Positions 10,758 to 19,685 of a DNA stretch of 64,000 nucleotides are shown piece by piece; the stretch's first letter is position 1, and each line of letters begins with the position of its first letter. The notes under the pieces were generated by a model. It made no database searches, was not told the origin of the DNA, and was given only the letters and a program-made list of their open reading frames with translations. A program made the translations under genes and the position numbers. Source of the DNA: Pseudonocardia halophobica (GTDB lineage: Bacteria > Actinomycetota > Actinomycetes > Mycobacteriales > Pseudonocardiaceae); contig NZ_BSFQ01000009.1 of assembly GCF_027922425.1 (NCBI RefSeq), positions 124,001 through 188,000 of the forward strand. The letters are read 5' to 3'.

Positions 10758-10844
10758 ATGACCCACATCCGAGCCGTTCGCACGCGTGCCGGAGCCCCGT
10801 CCAGCAAGGTCGCCCGCCGTCGGTCGGGCAGGTGGTCCCCGTGA
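10758..10844 (+). CDS. 28-residue upstream reading frame, possible translational coupler
   Basis: ATG 10758 has GGAAGG ten bases upstream, and the frame (Arg/Ser-rich, M-T-H-I-R-A-V start) stops at TGA 10842-10844, overlapping the GTG of the next gene as GTGA. The peptide itself has no family likeness. It may be a coupling leader for the membrane protein, or chance. Confidence 0.3.
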   Translation: MTHIRAVRTRAGAPSSKVARRRSGRWSP

Positions 10845-11038
10845 TCGGCCCCATCGGCATCGTCCTGGTCGGGCTGGGTGTTCTGGCCGTCATCGGCGTG
10901 GTCGTCGGCATCCTGGATGCCGCACAGGCCCGCGCCTGGCGGCGGGTCGCCGCCGAACGCCGTCGCAACTGGGAGGGCCGGCAGGCCGCCATGGGCCGGT
11001 CGGGCCACGACTCCTGGGGTGACGACGACGGCGACTGA
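10841..11038 (+). CDS. small single-helix membrane protein
   Basis: Encodes 65 residues if started at GTG 10841, which overlaps the short upstream frame; GTG 10832 is an alternative three codons earlier. One N-terminal helix (residues 2-26, 'IGIVLVGLGVLAVIGVVVGILD') is followed by a charged cytosolic tail rich in Arg then Asp ('RRVAAERRRNWEGRQAAMGRSGHDSWGDDDGD'). No named family is recognised. A hairpin at 11071-11090 follows. Confidence 0.6.
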   Translation: MIGPIGIVLVGLGVLAVIGVVVGILDAAQARAWRRVAAERRRNWEGRQAAMGRSGHDSWGDDDGD

Positions 11039-11070
11039 CTGCGCAGTGCCGGGGGGTTCCTGCGCGCGGT

Positions 11071-11090
11071 GGTCCCGCTGGAGCGGGACC
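11071..11090 (+). terminator. hairpin after the small membrane gene
   Basis: GGTCCCGC (11071-11078) and GCGGGACC (11083-11090) pair perfectly around TGGA. It lies 33 bases past the stop; no T-run follows, as is common for terminators in such GC-rich genomes. Confidence 0.45.
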
Positions 11091-11257
11091 GGCGCCCCCA
11101 CCGGCCCCACCGGGAAGGCGGTCCGCCCGGGCGGACCGGGTCCGGACCTTCGGCCCGGCGCCGCACACCGCGGCGTCGGGTCTTTTCCGTCGCGTGCGAT
11201 GAGTTCTCGCCCGGCGCACGGTCACTCCCCTGCCGGCCCCGAAGACCAGGAGGAACC

Positions 11258-12073
11258 GTGACAGAGGTCCACACGCTCGACGTTCCCGGCGCGCGCCTGC
11301 ACTACGAGGTCCGTGGCTCCGGCCCGGTGCTCGTCGTGGTGGGTTCGCCCATGTCGGCGGCGCACTTCGCGCCGCTCGCCGACGCCCTCGCCGCGCACCA
11401 CACCGTGGTCACCACCGACCCCCGCGGGATCGCGAACAGCGCGCTCGAGGACCCGACGGTCGACGTCCCGGTGGAGCAGCGGGCGGACGACGTCATCGCG
11501 ATCCTCGACGCACTCGGCGCCGGCACCGCGGACCTGTTCGGCTCCAGCGGCGGCGCGACCACCGGCCTCGCGCTCGTCGCCCGGCACCCGGACCGGCTGC
11601 GCACTCTCGTCGCGCACGAGCCGCCGCTGCTCGAGCTGCTGCCGGACCGCGAGGCGCGGCGCGCCGCGACCGAGGACGTCGTCGCGACCTTCCACGCCGA
11701 GGGCGCCGGTCCGGCGTTCGCCAAGTTCATGGCCGCGGCGGGATTCGTGGGCGACGACGCCGGTGCGCCGGCCGAGCCCCCGCCCGGCCCGCCGCCGTCC
11801 GAGCAGGACATGCGCGACGCCGAGCGGTTCCTGGCCCACGACCTGCTGGTCACGACCCGGTACGTGCCGGACGTCGAGGCGCTGCGGGCGGCGCGGACCC
11901 GGATCGTCGTCGGGATCGGCCAGGACTCCGGACACCTGCTGACCCACCCGACGTCGACCGCCCTCGCCGAGCGGCTCGCGGTGGAGCCGACCTTCTTCCC
12001 CGGCGACCACGGCGGCTTCCTCGGCGCCCCGGCGGAGTTCGCCGAGGTGCTGACGAAGGTGCTGGCCGGTTAG
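11258..12073 (+). CDS. alpha/beta-fold hydrolase
   Basis: A 271-residue hydrolase. GTG 11258 follows AGGAGG at a good distance. The nucleophile elbow is 'LFGSSGGATTG' (Ser 97), the oxyanion region 'VVGSPMSAAHFAPLADAL' fits strand 3, and the catalytic His is in 'PGDHGGFLGAPAEF' near the C-terminus; the Arg-rich 'TTDPRGIANSALEDP' cap entrance is typical of small-molecule hydrolases. Substrate unknown. It is a single gene, convergent with recR (nine bases between stops). Confidence 0.88.
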   Translation: MTEVHTLDVPGARLHYEVRGSGPVLVVVGSPMSAAHFAPLADALAAHHTVVTTDPRGIANSALEDPTVDVPVEQRADDVIAILDALGAGTADLFGSSGGATTGLALVARHPDRLRTLVAHEPPLLELLPDREARRAATEDVVATFHAEGAGPAFAKFMAAAGFVGDDAGAPAEPPPGPPPSEQDMRDAERFLAHDLLVTTRYVPDVEALRAARTRIVVGIGQDSGHLLTHPTSTALAERLAVEPTFFPGDHGGFLGAPAEFAEVLTKVLAG

Positions 12074-12082
12074 GACAGGGCC

Positions 12083-12703
12083 TCAGGAGAGAGCACGGCG
12101 GCCTGCGAGGGCGCGGCCGAGGGTCATCTCGTCCGCGAACTCCAGGTCGCCGCCCATCGGCAGGCCCGAGGCCAGCCGCGTGACGCTGAGCCCGGGGAAG
12201 TCCTTGAGCAGCCGGACCAGGTAGGTCGCGGTCGCCTCGCCCTCGGTGTTCGGGTCGGTCGCGATGATGACCTCGCCGATGTCGCCCTCGTCCGTCGCCG
12301 GGCCGGTCCCGCCGAGCCGCGCGAGCAGCTCGCGGATCCGCAACGACTCCGGCCCGATCCCGCCCAGCGGGTCCAGCGCGCCGCCGAGCACGTGGTAGCG
12401 GCCCTTGAACTCGCGGGTGCGCTCCACCGCCAGGACGTCCTTGGGCTCCTCGACCACGCACACGACCGTCGGGTCGCGGCGCGCGTCGGAGCAGTAGCGG
12501 CAGCGCTCGTTCTCCGAGACGTTGCCGCACACCTCGCAGAACTGCACGCCCTGCTTGACCTTCTGCAGGACCTCCTGCAGCCGGGTGACGTCCGCGGCGT
12601 CCGCGGCGAGCAGGTGGAACGCGATGCGCTGCGCGCTCTTCGGACCGATGCCGGGCAGCCGGCCCAGCTCGTCGATCAGGTCCTGGACCGGTCCCTCGAA
12701 CAC
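12083..12703 (-). CDS. recR: recombination mediator RecR
   Basis: A 206-residue protein needed for RecF-pathway loading of RecA at gaps. Order: helix-hairpin-helix '[11 protein letters not shown]' (residues 16-26), a C4 zinc finger with Cys 56, 59, 68 and 71 ('CEVC' and 'CRYC'), and a Toprim domain ('[12 protein letters not shown]' and '[14 protein letters not shown]'). GTG 12701-12703 is one base after the ybaB stop, so ybaB-recR is a coupled pair, as in most bacteria. The length matches the family. Confidence 0.96.
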   Translation of the reverse strand: MFEGPVQDLIDELGRLPGIGPKSAQRIAFHLLAADAADVTRLQEVLQKVKQGVQFCEVCGNVSENERCRYCSDARRDPTVVCVVEEPKDVLAVERTREFKGRYHVLGGALDPLGGIGPESLRIRELLARLGGTGPATDEGDIGEVIIATDPNTEGEATATYLVRLLKDFPGLSVTRLASGLPMGGDLEFADEMTLGRALAGRRALS

Positions 12704-12704
12704 G

Positions 12705-13046
12705 TCAGACGCCGGGGAGGCCGAATCCGCCGAGGTCGCCCAGGCCGCCGGTGAGCGGGCCCATCTTCTCGGCCTGCAGCTCCTGCGCGGCGCGGGAGGC
12801 GTCCTGGATGGCGCCCACCAGCAGGTCCTGCAGGGTCTCGACGTCCTCGGGGTCCACGATCTTCGGATCGATCTCGACGCGGCGGATCTCGCCCGCCGCC
12901 GTCTGGGTGACACGCACGAGCCCGTTGCCCGCCTGGCCGGTCACCTCGGCCTCGGCGAGCTCCTGCTGCGCCGTCATGAGCTGTTCCTGCATCTTCTGCG
13001 CCTGCTGCAGGATCATCGACATGTCCGGCTGACCACCCGGTTGCAC
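12705..13046 (-). CDS. YbaB/EbfC nucleoid-associated protein
   Basis: A 113-residue DNA-binding protein, usually encoded just before recR. GTG 13044-13046 is chosen for GAGGAG seven bases upstream and gives the actinobacterial extension '[17 protein letters not shown]'; the internal ATG 24-27 bases later would give the shorter E. coli form. An N-terminal amphipathic helix ('[20 protein letters not shown]') and the '[27 protein letters not shown]' core are diagnostic. The Gly-rich tail '[14 protein letters not shown]' is typical. Confidence 0.94.
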   Translation of the reverse strand: MQPGGQPDMSMILQQAQKMQEQLMTAQQELAEAEVTGQAGNGLVRVTQTAAGEIRRVEIDPKIVDPEDVETLQDLLVGAIQDASRAAQELQAEKMGPLTGGLGDLGGFGLPGV

Positions 13047-13118
13047 CAGAACACTCCTCGAGGTCTCGCCCGCGTGTGCGGTCTCGCGACCCAGGGTAGC
13101 CGTGACACGCTGTCCGCC

Positions 13119-13916
13119 GTGTCCGCCCCGCGTCGCGCCCTCGTCCTGACGCCGGCCCTGCTCCTGCTGGTCGCCTGCACGGCCGCCGGGCCCGCGGCCC
13201 CGGCGCCCTCCGTGGCCGTCCCGACCAGCAGCGTCGCCGCGTCGCCCGCGCCGGCGGCCCCCACGCGCACGGTCGTCCTCGACCCCGGGCACAACGGCGG
13301 CAACGGATCCGCCCGAGCGGCCGTCACCCGCCAGGTCCCCGACGGCCGCGGCGGCACCAAGGCCTGCAACACGACCGGCACCTCGACCGACGCCGGCTAC
13401 CCCGAGCACGCCTTCACCTGGGACCTGGCCGCACGGGTCCGCGCCCACCTCGAGGCCGCCGGCGTCGCCGTCGTGCTCACCCGGACCTCCGACGACGGCG
13501 TGGGCCCCTGCGTCGACGAGCGCGGCAAGGCCGGTCAGGAGGCCGGCGCCGACCTGCTCGTCTCGCTGCACGCGGACGGCGCCGCCGCCTCCGGGCGCGG
13601 CTTCCACGTCGCCTACTCCTCGCCGCCGCTCAACGACGCGCAGTCCGGCCCCGCCGTCGATCTCGCCCGCGACCTGCGCGACGCGCTGCGCGCCGACGGC
13701 TTCCCGACCAGCGACTACATCGGCCGGGACGGCCTCTCCCCGCGCGCCGACCTCGGCGGGCTCAACTTCGCCACGGTGCCCGCGGCCCTGGTGGAGTGCG
13801 CGAACATGCGCAACGCCGAGGAGGCCGCCGTGGTCTCGTCGGCCGAGGGGCGGGAGCGCTACGCCGCCGCGATCGCCGCGGGGATCACGACGTTCCTCGC
13901 CGGGCTGCCGGCCTGA
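13119..13916 (+). CDS. N-acetylmuramoyl-L-alanine amidase, lipoprotein (Amidase_3)
   Basis: A 265-residue cell-wall hydrolase that cleaves the stem peptide from MurNAc. The signal peptide ends in the lipobox LVAC (Cys near residue 18), followed by an Ala/Pro/Ser linker and the Amidase_3 domain from about residue 48. Zinc ligands are expected at His in 'DPGHNGG', Glu in '[11 protein letters not shown]' and His in 'SLHADG'; the catalytic Glu is in 'VECANMRN'. Divergence from ybaB-recR matches Rv3717 (Ami1) next to Rv3716c-Rv3715c in M. tuberculosis. CACGCT seven bases before the GTG could be a weak leaderless -10. Confidence 0.92.
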   Translation: MSAPRRALVLTPALLLLVACTAAGPAAPAPSVAVPTSSVAASPAPAAPTRTVVLDPGHNGGNGSARAAVTRQVPDGRGGTKACNTTGTSTDAGYPEHAFTWDLAARVRAHLEAAGVAVVLTRTSDDGVGPCVDERGKAGQEAGADLLVSLHADGAAASGRGFHVAYSSPPLNDAQSGPAVDLARDLRDALRADGFPTSDYIGRDGLSPRADLGGLNFATVPAALVECANMRNAEEAAVVSSAEGRERYAAAIAAGITTFLAGLPA

Positions 13917-13924
13917 TCCTTTCG

Positions 13925-13930
13925 TAAGGT
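13925..13930 (+). promoter_or_regulatory. -10 hexamer, leaderless start of the S9 peptidase
   Basis: TAAGGT (TANNNT) is followed by seven bases and GTG 13938. It decides that start over the in-frame GTG at 13929, which would lie inside the hexamer. Confidence 0.5.
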
Positions 13931-13937
13931 GCCCGCG

Positions 13938-15653
13938 GTGCACGCCGAACAGCTCCTCGCGCTCCCCACCTGGCGGGCCTTCGACGTCGACGACTCCGGC
14001 CGGGTCCTCGCCGGCGGCGACGCCTCCGGCTCCGTCCAGCTCGTCGAACTCGCCCCGGACGGCAGCGCGACCCCGCTCACCGCCTTCGACAGCCCCTGCC
14101 GGGGGCGGTACCTGCCGGGCGAGCGCCGGGTCGTCGTCGAGCACGACCGGGGTGGCGACGAGCGCGCCCAGCTCAGCCTGCTGGACCTCGCGACCGGCGA
14201 GCTCACCCCGCTGGTCGACGACCCGGACCACGTGAACCTGCTGCTCGCCGTGCTGCCGGGCCGCGTGGTCTACATGACCAACCGGTCCGACGGCGTCGCG
14301 TTCGATCTCGTGATCCACGGGGTCGACGCCGGGGCCGAGGAGACCGTGCTGGCCGGTGGCACGCCGATCGGCGAGGTCGCGGCCGACGCGGAGGGGCGCC
14401 GGCTGCTCGTCACGGTGGCGGGCGAGGCGGCGATGACCGACCGGTTGCTGGCCGTCGACACCATGCCGGAGACCGAGGGCGGGCGCGTGCACGTGCTCGC
14501 CGAGGGCGCACGGTTCGTGCGGCCGCAGTTCGCCGGGGACGAGGTCGTCGTCAGCACGGACGCGGGCCGGGACCGCATCGGCGTCGCGCTGCTCGGCGGC
14601 TCCTGGCTCGCCGCGGACGACGACGCCGACCTCCTCGGCCTGCTCACCCCGGACGGCGGCACGCTCCTGGTGGTGCGGTCCGCCGAGGGCGTCGACACAC
14701 TCCGGCTGCACGACGCCGCGACCGGGGAGCCGCGGACGACCGTCGCACTGCCGGTCGACGGGGTGGTCACGCGGACCCCGCCGGTCTTCTCGCCGTCGGG
14801 CCGGTACGCGGCGCTCTCGTTCACCGCGCCGGACACACCTGGCGACGTGGTGCTGCTCGACCTCGCCTCGGGGGAGGCCACCCCGCTGACCCGCACCGTC
14901 GCGGCGTGGGAGGGACCGCCGTTCGTGCACCCCGTGGACGTGCGGGTGCCGGCGTCGGACGGCGAGCGGGTGCCGTGCGCGGTGTACCGGCCCGCGTCGC
15001 CGGACGGGTCGGCGGTCGTCGTGCTGCACGGGGGGCCGGAGAGCCAGGCGGTGCGCAGCTTCGACCCGGTGGTGCAGCTGCTCGTCGCCGCCGGGCACAC
15101 GGTGCTGGTGCCGAACGTGCGCGGCTCCACCGGGTTCGGGAAGCGCTGGTACTCCGCCGACGACCGGGAGCGGCGCCTCGACGTCCTGCTCGACCTCGCG
15201 GCCCTGCACGACGCCCTGCCCGGACTCGGCTGCGACCCGGCGCGCGCGGCGCTGTGGGGGCGGTCGTACGGCGGCTACCTGGTGCTGCTCGGGCTGGCCT
15301 TCCAGCCGGAGCGGTGGGCCGCGGGGGTCGACATCGCGGGCATGTCCAGCCTGGTCACGTTCCTGCAGAACACCGCGCCGCACCGGCGGGCGTTCCGGGA
15401 ACGCGAGTACGGCTCCGACCCCACCTTCCTCGCCGCCGCGTCACCGCTCACGCGGGTCGAGGAGATCCGCGCGCCGCTGCTCGTGGTGCACGGAGAGAAC
15501 GACCCGAGGGTCCCGGTCTCCGAGGCGCGGCAGATCGCCGAGGCCACCGGCGCCGAGCTGCTGATCTTCCCGGACGAGGGCCACGGCCCCGACAAGCGGG
15601 AGAACAAGATCACAGCATTCGGGAGGGGTGTAGAGCTTCTCTCCCACCTCTGA
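13938..15653 (+). CDS. S9-family (prolyl oligopeptidase-type) peptidase
   Basis: A 571-residue protein: an N-terminal beta-propeller (about residues 1-330; WD-like repeats such as '[24 protein letters not shown]') and a C-terminal alpha/beta hydrolase domain. The catalytic Ser is in '[14 protein letters not shown]', Asp in '[10 protein letters not shown]' and His in '[10 protein letters not shown]'. It probably cleaves short peptides or acyl-peptides in the cytosol, as no signal peptide is seen. The start is set by the TAAGGT hexamer seven bases before GTG 13938. A 22-bp tandem array begins four bases after its stop. Confidence 0.92.
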   Translation: MHAEQLLALPTWRAFDVDDSGRVLAGGDASGSVQLVELAPDGSATPLTAFDSPCRGRYLPGERRVVVEHDRGGDERAQLSLLDLATGELTPLVDDPDHVNLLLAVLPGRVVYMTNRSDGVAFDLVIHGVDAGAEETVLAGGTPIGEVAADAEGRRLLVTVAGEAAMTDRLLAVDTMPETEGGRVHVLAEGARFVRPQFAGDEVVVSTDAGRDRIGVALLGGSWLAADDDADLLGLLTPDGGTLLVVRSAEGVDTLRLHDAATGEPRTTVALPVDGVVTRTPPVFSPSGRYAALSFTAPDTPGDVVLLDLASGEATPLTRTVAAWEGPPFVHPVDVRVPASDGERVPCAVYRPASPDGSAVVVLHGGPESQAVRSFDPVVQLLVAAGHTVLVPNVRGSTGFGKRWYSADDRERRLDVLLDLAALHDALPGLGCDPARAALWGRSYGGYLVLLGLAFQPERWAAGVDIAGMSSLVTFLQNTAPHRRAFREREYGSDPTFLAAASPLTRVEEIRAPLLVVHGENDPRVPVSEARQIAEATGAELLIFPDEGHGPDKRENKITAFGRGVELLSHL

Positions 15654-15656
15654 CGA

Positions 15657-15830
15657 CGCGAGTCGGGAGATCCAGCACCGCGAGTCGGGAGTTCTGGCCC
15701 CGCGAGTCGGGAGATCCAGCACCGCGAGTCGGGACTTCCAGCAACCGAGTCGGGCCCTGCACCCCCGCGGCTCGCGCCCTGCACCCCCGCAGGTCGCGCC
15801 CTACATCCCCCGCGAGTCGCGCTGGGGCGG
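15657..15830. repeat. tandem array of a 22-bp unit, about eight copies
   Basis: Units start at 15657, 15679, 15701 and 15723 with CGCGAGTCGGGA, then continue in degenerate form at 15745 (20 bp), 15765, 15787 and about 15809. Units 1 and 3 are identical; unit 2 and 4 differ in the second half. The array starts three bases past the S9 peptidase stop and has no open coding frame of its own. Confidence 0.85.
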
Positions 15831-16349
15831 GATGTGGTGCAGCAGCCGCACTGGAGCGGCTGAGGCACCGCAACCTGCATGTCCTTTCAGCCATGATCGC
15901 CAGTTGGGGAGCGCGCTCCGCGGTGAGCGCGGATTCCGCTCCTCAACCCGCGATCATGCAGACGGCGACAGCTCGCACACACCGTTGTCACCTCGCCCGC
16001 CGCTGAGCTGGTGTCGAGCGCCGTGCCGGTTCGCGAGCAGGGCCGACAGCCCTGTCGGGACTGGCGCAGGCTGCTCAGTGGGTCGTTGGTAGCGCCCGCG
16101 GATCCGCACACACGTGCTGAGCGCCGTGATCAATCCGAGGGTGACACTGCGGTTGCTAGACGCGCACTCAGGTGGCGCTCGTAGCCATCACCGTGGCGGT
16201 GATCGATCCGAACGACACGCTGCTGCACCACGCTGCATGTTCTCGTGCCGCCCACACTGATCTTGGTGCGCTGCGATCCAAGCGCGAACGGGTGTGCGAG
16301 TGGTGCTCGGTTCGTCAGCGTCGGCCGGGAGGCGGCTGGTCGGGCGGGG
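15831..16349. other. gene-free stretch between the 22-bp array and dnaX
   Basis: More than 500 bases without a convincing gene. Composition is less GC-rich and codon structure is absent compared with the neighbours. It holds one large imperfect hairpin (15893-15959). The remainder, including repeated GTGATC(A/G)ATCCGA-like words near 16136 and 16198, shows nothing I can assign; it could be the remains of a mobile element or of a decayed gene. Confidence 0.5.
15893..15959. repeat. large imperfect inverted repeat
   Basis: The 22-base arm beginning CATGATCGC (15893-15914) and its reverse complement (15938-15959) match at 19 of 22 positions; inside, GCGCTC and GAGCGC extend the stem. Such a 67-base cruciform is larger than a terminator and resembles a miniature inverted-repeat element, but no target duplication is obvious. 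Confidence 0.6.
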
Positions 16350-19300
16350 TCACCGCTGGTCGAAGGCGCGGGCGCCGAGTTGGGAGGAGAGCAGCTCGAT
16401 GGCGACCTCCTCCGGATCGCGGCGCACGCTGCGCTCCGCGCGGGAGGCGTCGGCCTCGGCGAACATGGCCTCCTCGTCGTCCGGCGGGGGTTCGTCGGAC
16501 GGCGGCTCGGGCGGGAGCGGGATGCCGTCGTCCGAGCCGCTTCCACCGCGGGGACGCTGCGCCGGTGCCGGGCGTCGCGGCTCGGGGCGCTCCTGTCGCG
16601 CCGGCTCCGGACGGTTCGGCCGCTCCGGCTCCGGGGCCTCGCGCCGCGACGGGCGTTGCGGAGCGGGTCGCGGCGCCGCCTGCCGGGGCGGCGGCTGCGC
16701 GGGACCGCCGCCGTCGCCCGTCTCGCAGCGGACGCGCCACTGCACGCCCAGCACGGCGCGGAGCGCCTCGACGATCACATCCGTGTTCCGCTGGTCCGAC
16801 AGGCGGCGGGCCAGCGGCGGCGAGGCGATGCTCAGGACCAGCGTGTCGTCCTGCACCGCGCGGACGGTCGCGTTGACCAGCAGCGCCTCCGTGCTGCGGC
16901 TGCGTTGACGCGCTGCGACCAGGATCTCCGACCACACACGCCGCACGGCGCTCGCGTCGAGACCGTGTGCGGCAGGCGCCTCGGCCGCAGCAGGGGCGGC
17001 AGGTTCAGCGCTGGGCTGCGCTGCGGGCGACGGACGGCTCGGGGCCGCCTGCTGCGGCGGCGCCTCGGCGCTCGCCCCAGTGTCGGGCCGACTGGGTGCC
17101 TCGGGCCGCCGCGGCTCGTCCCTCGGTCCAGCGGTCTCGCGGGCGGCAGCCTCACGCTCGAGCGGGGTCCCACGTCCGGGAGCCCCGCGGCCGGGTGCCT
17201 CGCGGTCCGAAGTCTCACGGTCCGAAGTCTCGCGGGCGGAGGCCTCGCGGGCGGAGGCCTCGCGGGCGGAGGCCTCGCGGGCGGAGGCCTCGCGGCCGGG
17301 TGCCTCACCGCTGCGCGCCTCGCCTCCGACGCTCTCGGCTCCTGCCGCCTCTGCACTCCCGGCGCCTCGGGCTCCGGCGCCCACGCGACCTGCACTCTCG
17401 AGACCGGCAGACCCACGGTCGGCAGAGTCGCGCCCAGCAAGCTCGCGGTCCGCAGCCTCGCGACCACCGGACTCACGACCAGCAGGCTCGCGACCGGCAG
17501 TGTCGCGGCCGAGCGCATCGCCGGCGGCAGTCTCACGCCCAGTTCCCTCGCGGCCGGGCGCCTCCTGTTCGGACGCCGCGGCGCGACCGGGAGCGCCGCT
17601 TCCAACGCCCTCCTGGCCTGCCGCCTCACGACTTCCGGCGGCCTCACCCGACGCCTCGCCACCCGCGGACCCACGTCCGGCCGCCTCGCCCGACGTCTCA
17701 GGACCCGCGAAGCCACGTCCGGTGGCCTCGGCTGAGGCCTCACGCCCAGCGGGCGTGGGTGAAGTCGCCTCGCGGCTGGCGCCCGCGCGGTCGGCCTCGG
17801 CCTCGCGGCCCGGGGCGTTGCCGCGAAGGTGCGCCGCGGGCTCCGAGCCCTCGCCTCGCACCGGTGGCTCTGACTCGAGGGCGGCCGAGCCTGCGCGGGC
17901 GTGTGCGTCTGCGCGGCCAGGTGCCTCGGCGGGGTCAGATGCGTCGGCGCGATCTGGTGCGTCGGCGGGGGCGGGAGCGTCGCCACCGCGCGCACCTTCC
18001 GCCGAGCTGCTGTGTCCGGCAGCAGCCGGCCGACGGTCCTCCGCTCGCGCGGGGACGTCGTCCCGACCGGCCGCGACCTGCCCCGGCGCCGCGTCACCTT
18101 CCGCCGCCCGCGGGGGCCGGGCCCCGTCCGCCGCACTCTCCTGCGCCGGCCGGGCCGCCGGAGCACCACTCCTCGTCCGCTGCGACGGCCGCACGAACCG
18201 CGGCGCCGCATCCCCACCCGACGCCACCGGCGCAGTACCGCCGGCCGGAGCCGACCCGCCCGACAACGCAGGCGCACCCGGCTCGGGCGCGATGGCCTGC
18301 CGCCGCTCGACCCGCTCGAGGCGCTCGAGCAGCCCGGCGTCGGACGTCGTGGCCGCGGGCAGCAGCATTCGCGCGCACAGCAGCTCGAGCAGCAGGCGCG
18401 GCGCGGTGGCCCCGCGCATCTCGGTGAGCCCGGCGTGCACGATCTCGCCGTACCGGGTCAGCGTGGCCGGGCCCAACCGGGCGGCCTGCTCGATCATGCG
18501 GGACAACTCGTCGTCCGCCGCCTCGACCAGCCCCTGCTCGGCGGCCTCCGGCACGGCCTGCAGCAGCATCAGGTCGCGGAGCCGCTGCAGCAGGTCCGAG
18601 GCGAAGCGGCGGGGGTCGTGACCGGCCTCGACCAGCCGGTCGACGGCCTGGAAGACGGCGCCACCGTCCGCCGCGCCGAGGGCGTCGACCACGTCGTCGA
18701 TCAGGGCGACGTCCGTGACGCCGAGCAGCGCCACCGCGCGCTCGTACGTGACACCCTCCGGACCGGCGCCCGCGAGCAGCTGGTCGAGCACCGAGAGCGT
18801 GTCGCGCGCCGAGCCGCCGCCCGCGCGGATGACCAGCGGGTACACCGCCGGCTCGACGCGCACGTCCTCGTCGGCACAGATCCGCTCGAGCAGCGCGCGC
18901 AGCGTGCCGGGCGGGATCAGCCGGAACGGGTAGTGGTGTGTGCGGGACCGGATGGTGGGCAGCACCTTGTCCGGCTCGGTGGTCGCGAAGACGAAGACGA
19001 GGTGCTCCGGCGGCTCCTCGACGATCTTCAGCAGGGCGTTGAAGCCCTGCGTGGTGACCATGTGTGCCTCGTCGACGATGAACACCCGGTACCGCGACTC
19101 GGCCGGCGCGTAGAAGGCGCGGTCACGGAGCTCGCGCGCATCGTCCACGCCGCCGTGGGACGCGGCGTCGAGCTCGACGACGTCGATGTTCCCCGGCCCC
19201 TCGGGCGCGAGCGCGACGCACGAGGCGCAGACGCCGCACGGATCGGGCGTGGGGCCCTCGACGCAGTTCAGCGAGCGGGCCAGGATCCGCGCCGACGACG

Positions 19301-19451
19301 TCTTCCCGCAGCCGCGCGGGCCGGAGAACAGGTACGCGTGGTTGATCCGGCCGGCGGAGAGCGCCGTGCCCAGGGGTTCGGTGACGTGCTCCTGCCCCAC
19401 CACCTCGGCGAACTTCGCCGGGCGGTACTTCCGGTAGAGAGCCAGCGCCAC
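16350..19451 (-). CDS. dnaX: DNA polymerase III subunits gamma/tau, with greatly expanded linker
   Basis: Clamp-loader ATPase of the replisome; 1033 residues against about 580 in M. tuberculosis. GTG 19449-19451 is chosen because TAGCCT lies exactly seven bases upstream (leaderless) and 'LYRKYRPAKFAEVVGQEHV' is the family's N-terminus. Walker A 'GPRGCGKT' (44-51), zinc Cys 63/72/75/78, 'DEAH' 127-130 and sensor 'TTEP' are intact to about residue 385. Residues roughly 385-828 are low-complexity, dominated by short x-R-E-x-x units including four exact copies of a REASA-type repeat. From 'AHGLDASAVRRVWSEIL' a tau-like C-terminal domain follows, then a Pro/Arg-rich tail. No frameshift site (A-run) for a gamma form is seen. 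Confidence 0.95.
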   Translation of the reverse strand: MALALYRKYRPAKFAEVVGQEHVTEPLGTALSAGRINHAYLFSGPRGCGKTSSARILARSLNCVEGPTPDPCGVCASCVALAPEGPGNIDVVELDAASHGGVDDARELRDRAFYAPAESRYRVFIVDEAHMVTTQGFNALLKIVEEPPEHLVFVFATTEPDKVLPTIRSRTHHYPFRLIPPGTLRALLERICADEDVRVEPAVYPLVIRAGGGSARDTLSVLDQLLAGAGPEGVTYERAVALLGVTDVALIDDVVDALGAADGGAVFQAVDRLVEAGHDPRRFASDLLQRLRDLMLLQAVPEAAEQGLVEAADDELSRMIEQAARLGPATLTRYGEIVHAGLTEMRGATAPRLLLELLCARMLLPAATTSDAGLLERLERVERRQAIAPEPGAPALSGGSAPAGGTAPVASGGDAAPRFVRPSQRTRSGAPAARPAQESAADGARPPRAAEGDAAPGQVAAGRDDVPARAEDRRPAAAGHSSSAEGARGGDAPAPADAPDRADASDPAEAPGRADAHARAGSAALESEPPVRGEGSEPAAHLRGNAPGREAEADRAGASREATSPTPAGREASAEATGRGFAGPETSGEAAGRGSAGGEASGEAAGSREAAGQEGVGSGAPGRAAASEQEAPGREGTGRETAAGDALGRDTAGREPAGRESGGREAADRELAGRDSADRGSAGLESAGRVGAGARGAGSAEAAGAESVGGEARSGEAPGREASAREASAREASAREASARETSDRETSDREAPGRGAPGRGTPLEREAAARETAGPRDEPRRPEAPSRPDTGASAEAPPQQAAPSRPSPAAQPSAEPAAPAAAEAPAAHGLDASAVRRVWSEILVAARQRSRSTEALLVNATVRAVQDDTLVLSIASPPLARRLSDQRNTDVIVEALRAVLGVQWRVRCETGDGGGPAQPPPRQAAPRPAPQRPSRREAPEPERPNRPEPARQERPEPRRPAPAQRPRGGSGSDDGIPLPPEPPSDEPPPDDEEAMFAEADASRAERSVRRDPEEVAIELLSSQLGARAFDQR
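17232..17291. repeat. four exact 15-bp tandem repeats inside dnaX
   Basis: GCGGGCGGAGGCCTC is repeated at 17232, 17247, 17262 and 17277. On the minus strand it encodes the five-residue unit E-A-S-A-R; degenerate relatives extend for several hundred bases on both sides within the dnaX linker. Confidence 0.9.
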
Positions 19452-19458
19452 GCGAGCG

Positions 19459-19464
19459 AGGCTA
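19459..19464 (-). promoter_or_regulatory. -10 hexamer, leaderless dnaX
   Basis: TAGCCT on the minus strand, seven bases before GTG 19451. It lies only about 60 bases past the SRP RNA 3' end, so dnaX can be transcribed independently of it. Confidence 0.5.
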
Positions 19465-19522
19465 CCGACCACCCCCGACAAGTTTCGGGAAGGGGCGGAG
19501 CCGGAGAGGGAGAGAACGAAGG

Positions 19523-19608
19523 GGACCCCGCGCACCCGCCAGAGCCCGCTGACCCTTGCTGCCTTCCGGCCCTGGGGGAGTTCACAGGATGGACGCCGCG
19601 CGGGGTCC
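19523..19608 (-). ncRNA. ffs: signal recognition particle RNA, small bacterial (4.5S) type
   Basis: The minus strand shows the conserved Ffh-binding loop, GGCCGGAAGGCAGCAAGGG, around 19554-19575, and the flanking symmetric bulges. The ends, GGACCCCGCGC (5', 19608-19598) and GCGCGGGGTCC (3', 19533-19523), pair perfectly over 11 bp and set the borders; exact ends may differ by a few bases. With Ffh protein it targets nascent membrane proteins. Placement directly upstream of dnaX is common in actinobacteria. Confidence 0.92.
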
Positions 19609-19685
19609 GGTGCCGAGTGTAGCCACATGCGCCGGGGAGGGTCCCGGGGCGGGGGTCGGAAATCGCGTCGCGTATCGTTCCCGCC

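Noticed and set aside
15654..16349. Insertion sequence or phage remnant
   Set aside because: A large inverted repeat is present but there is no transposase or integrase-like frame and no clear target duplication, so I list it only as an inverted repeat.
16245..18621. Long plus-strand frames opposite dnaX rich in Arg, Ser, Gly and Ala
   Set aside because: They are the complements of the low-complexity dnaX linker and its repeats, with no domain and no start signal.
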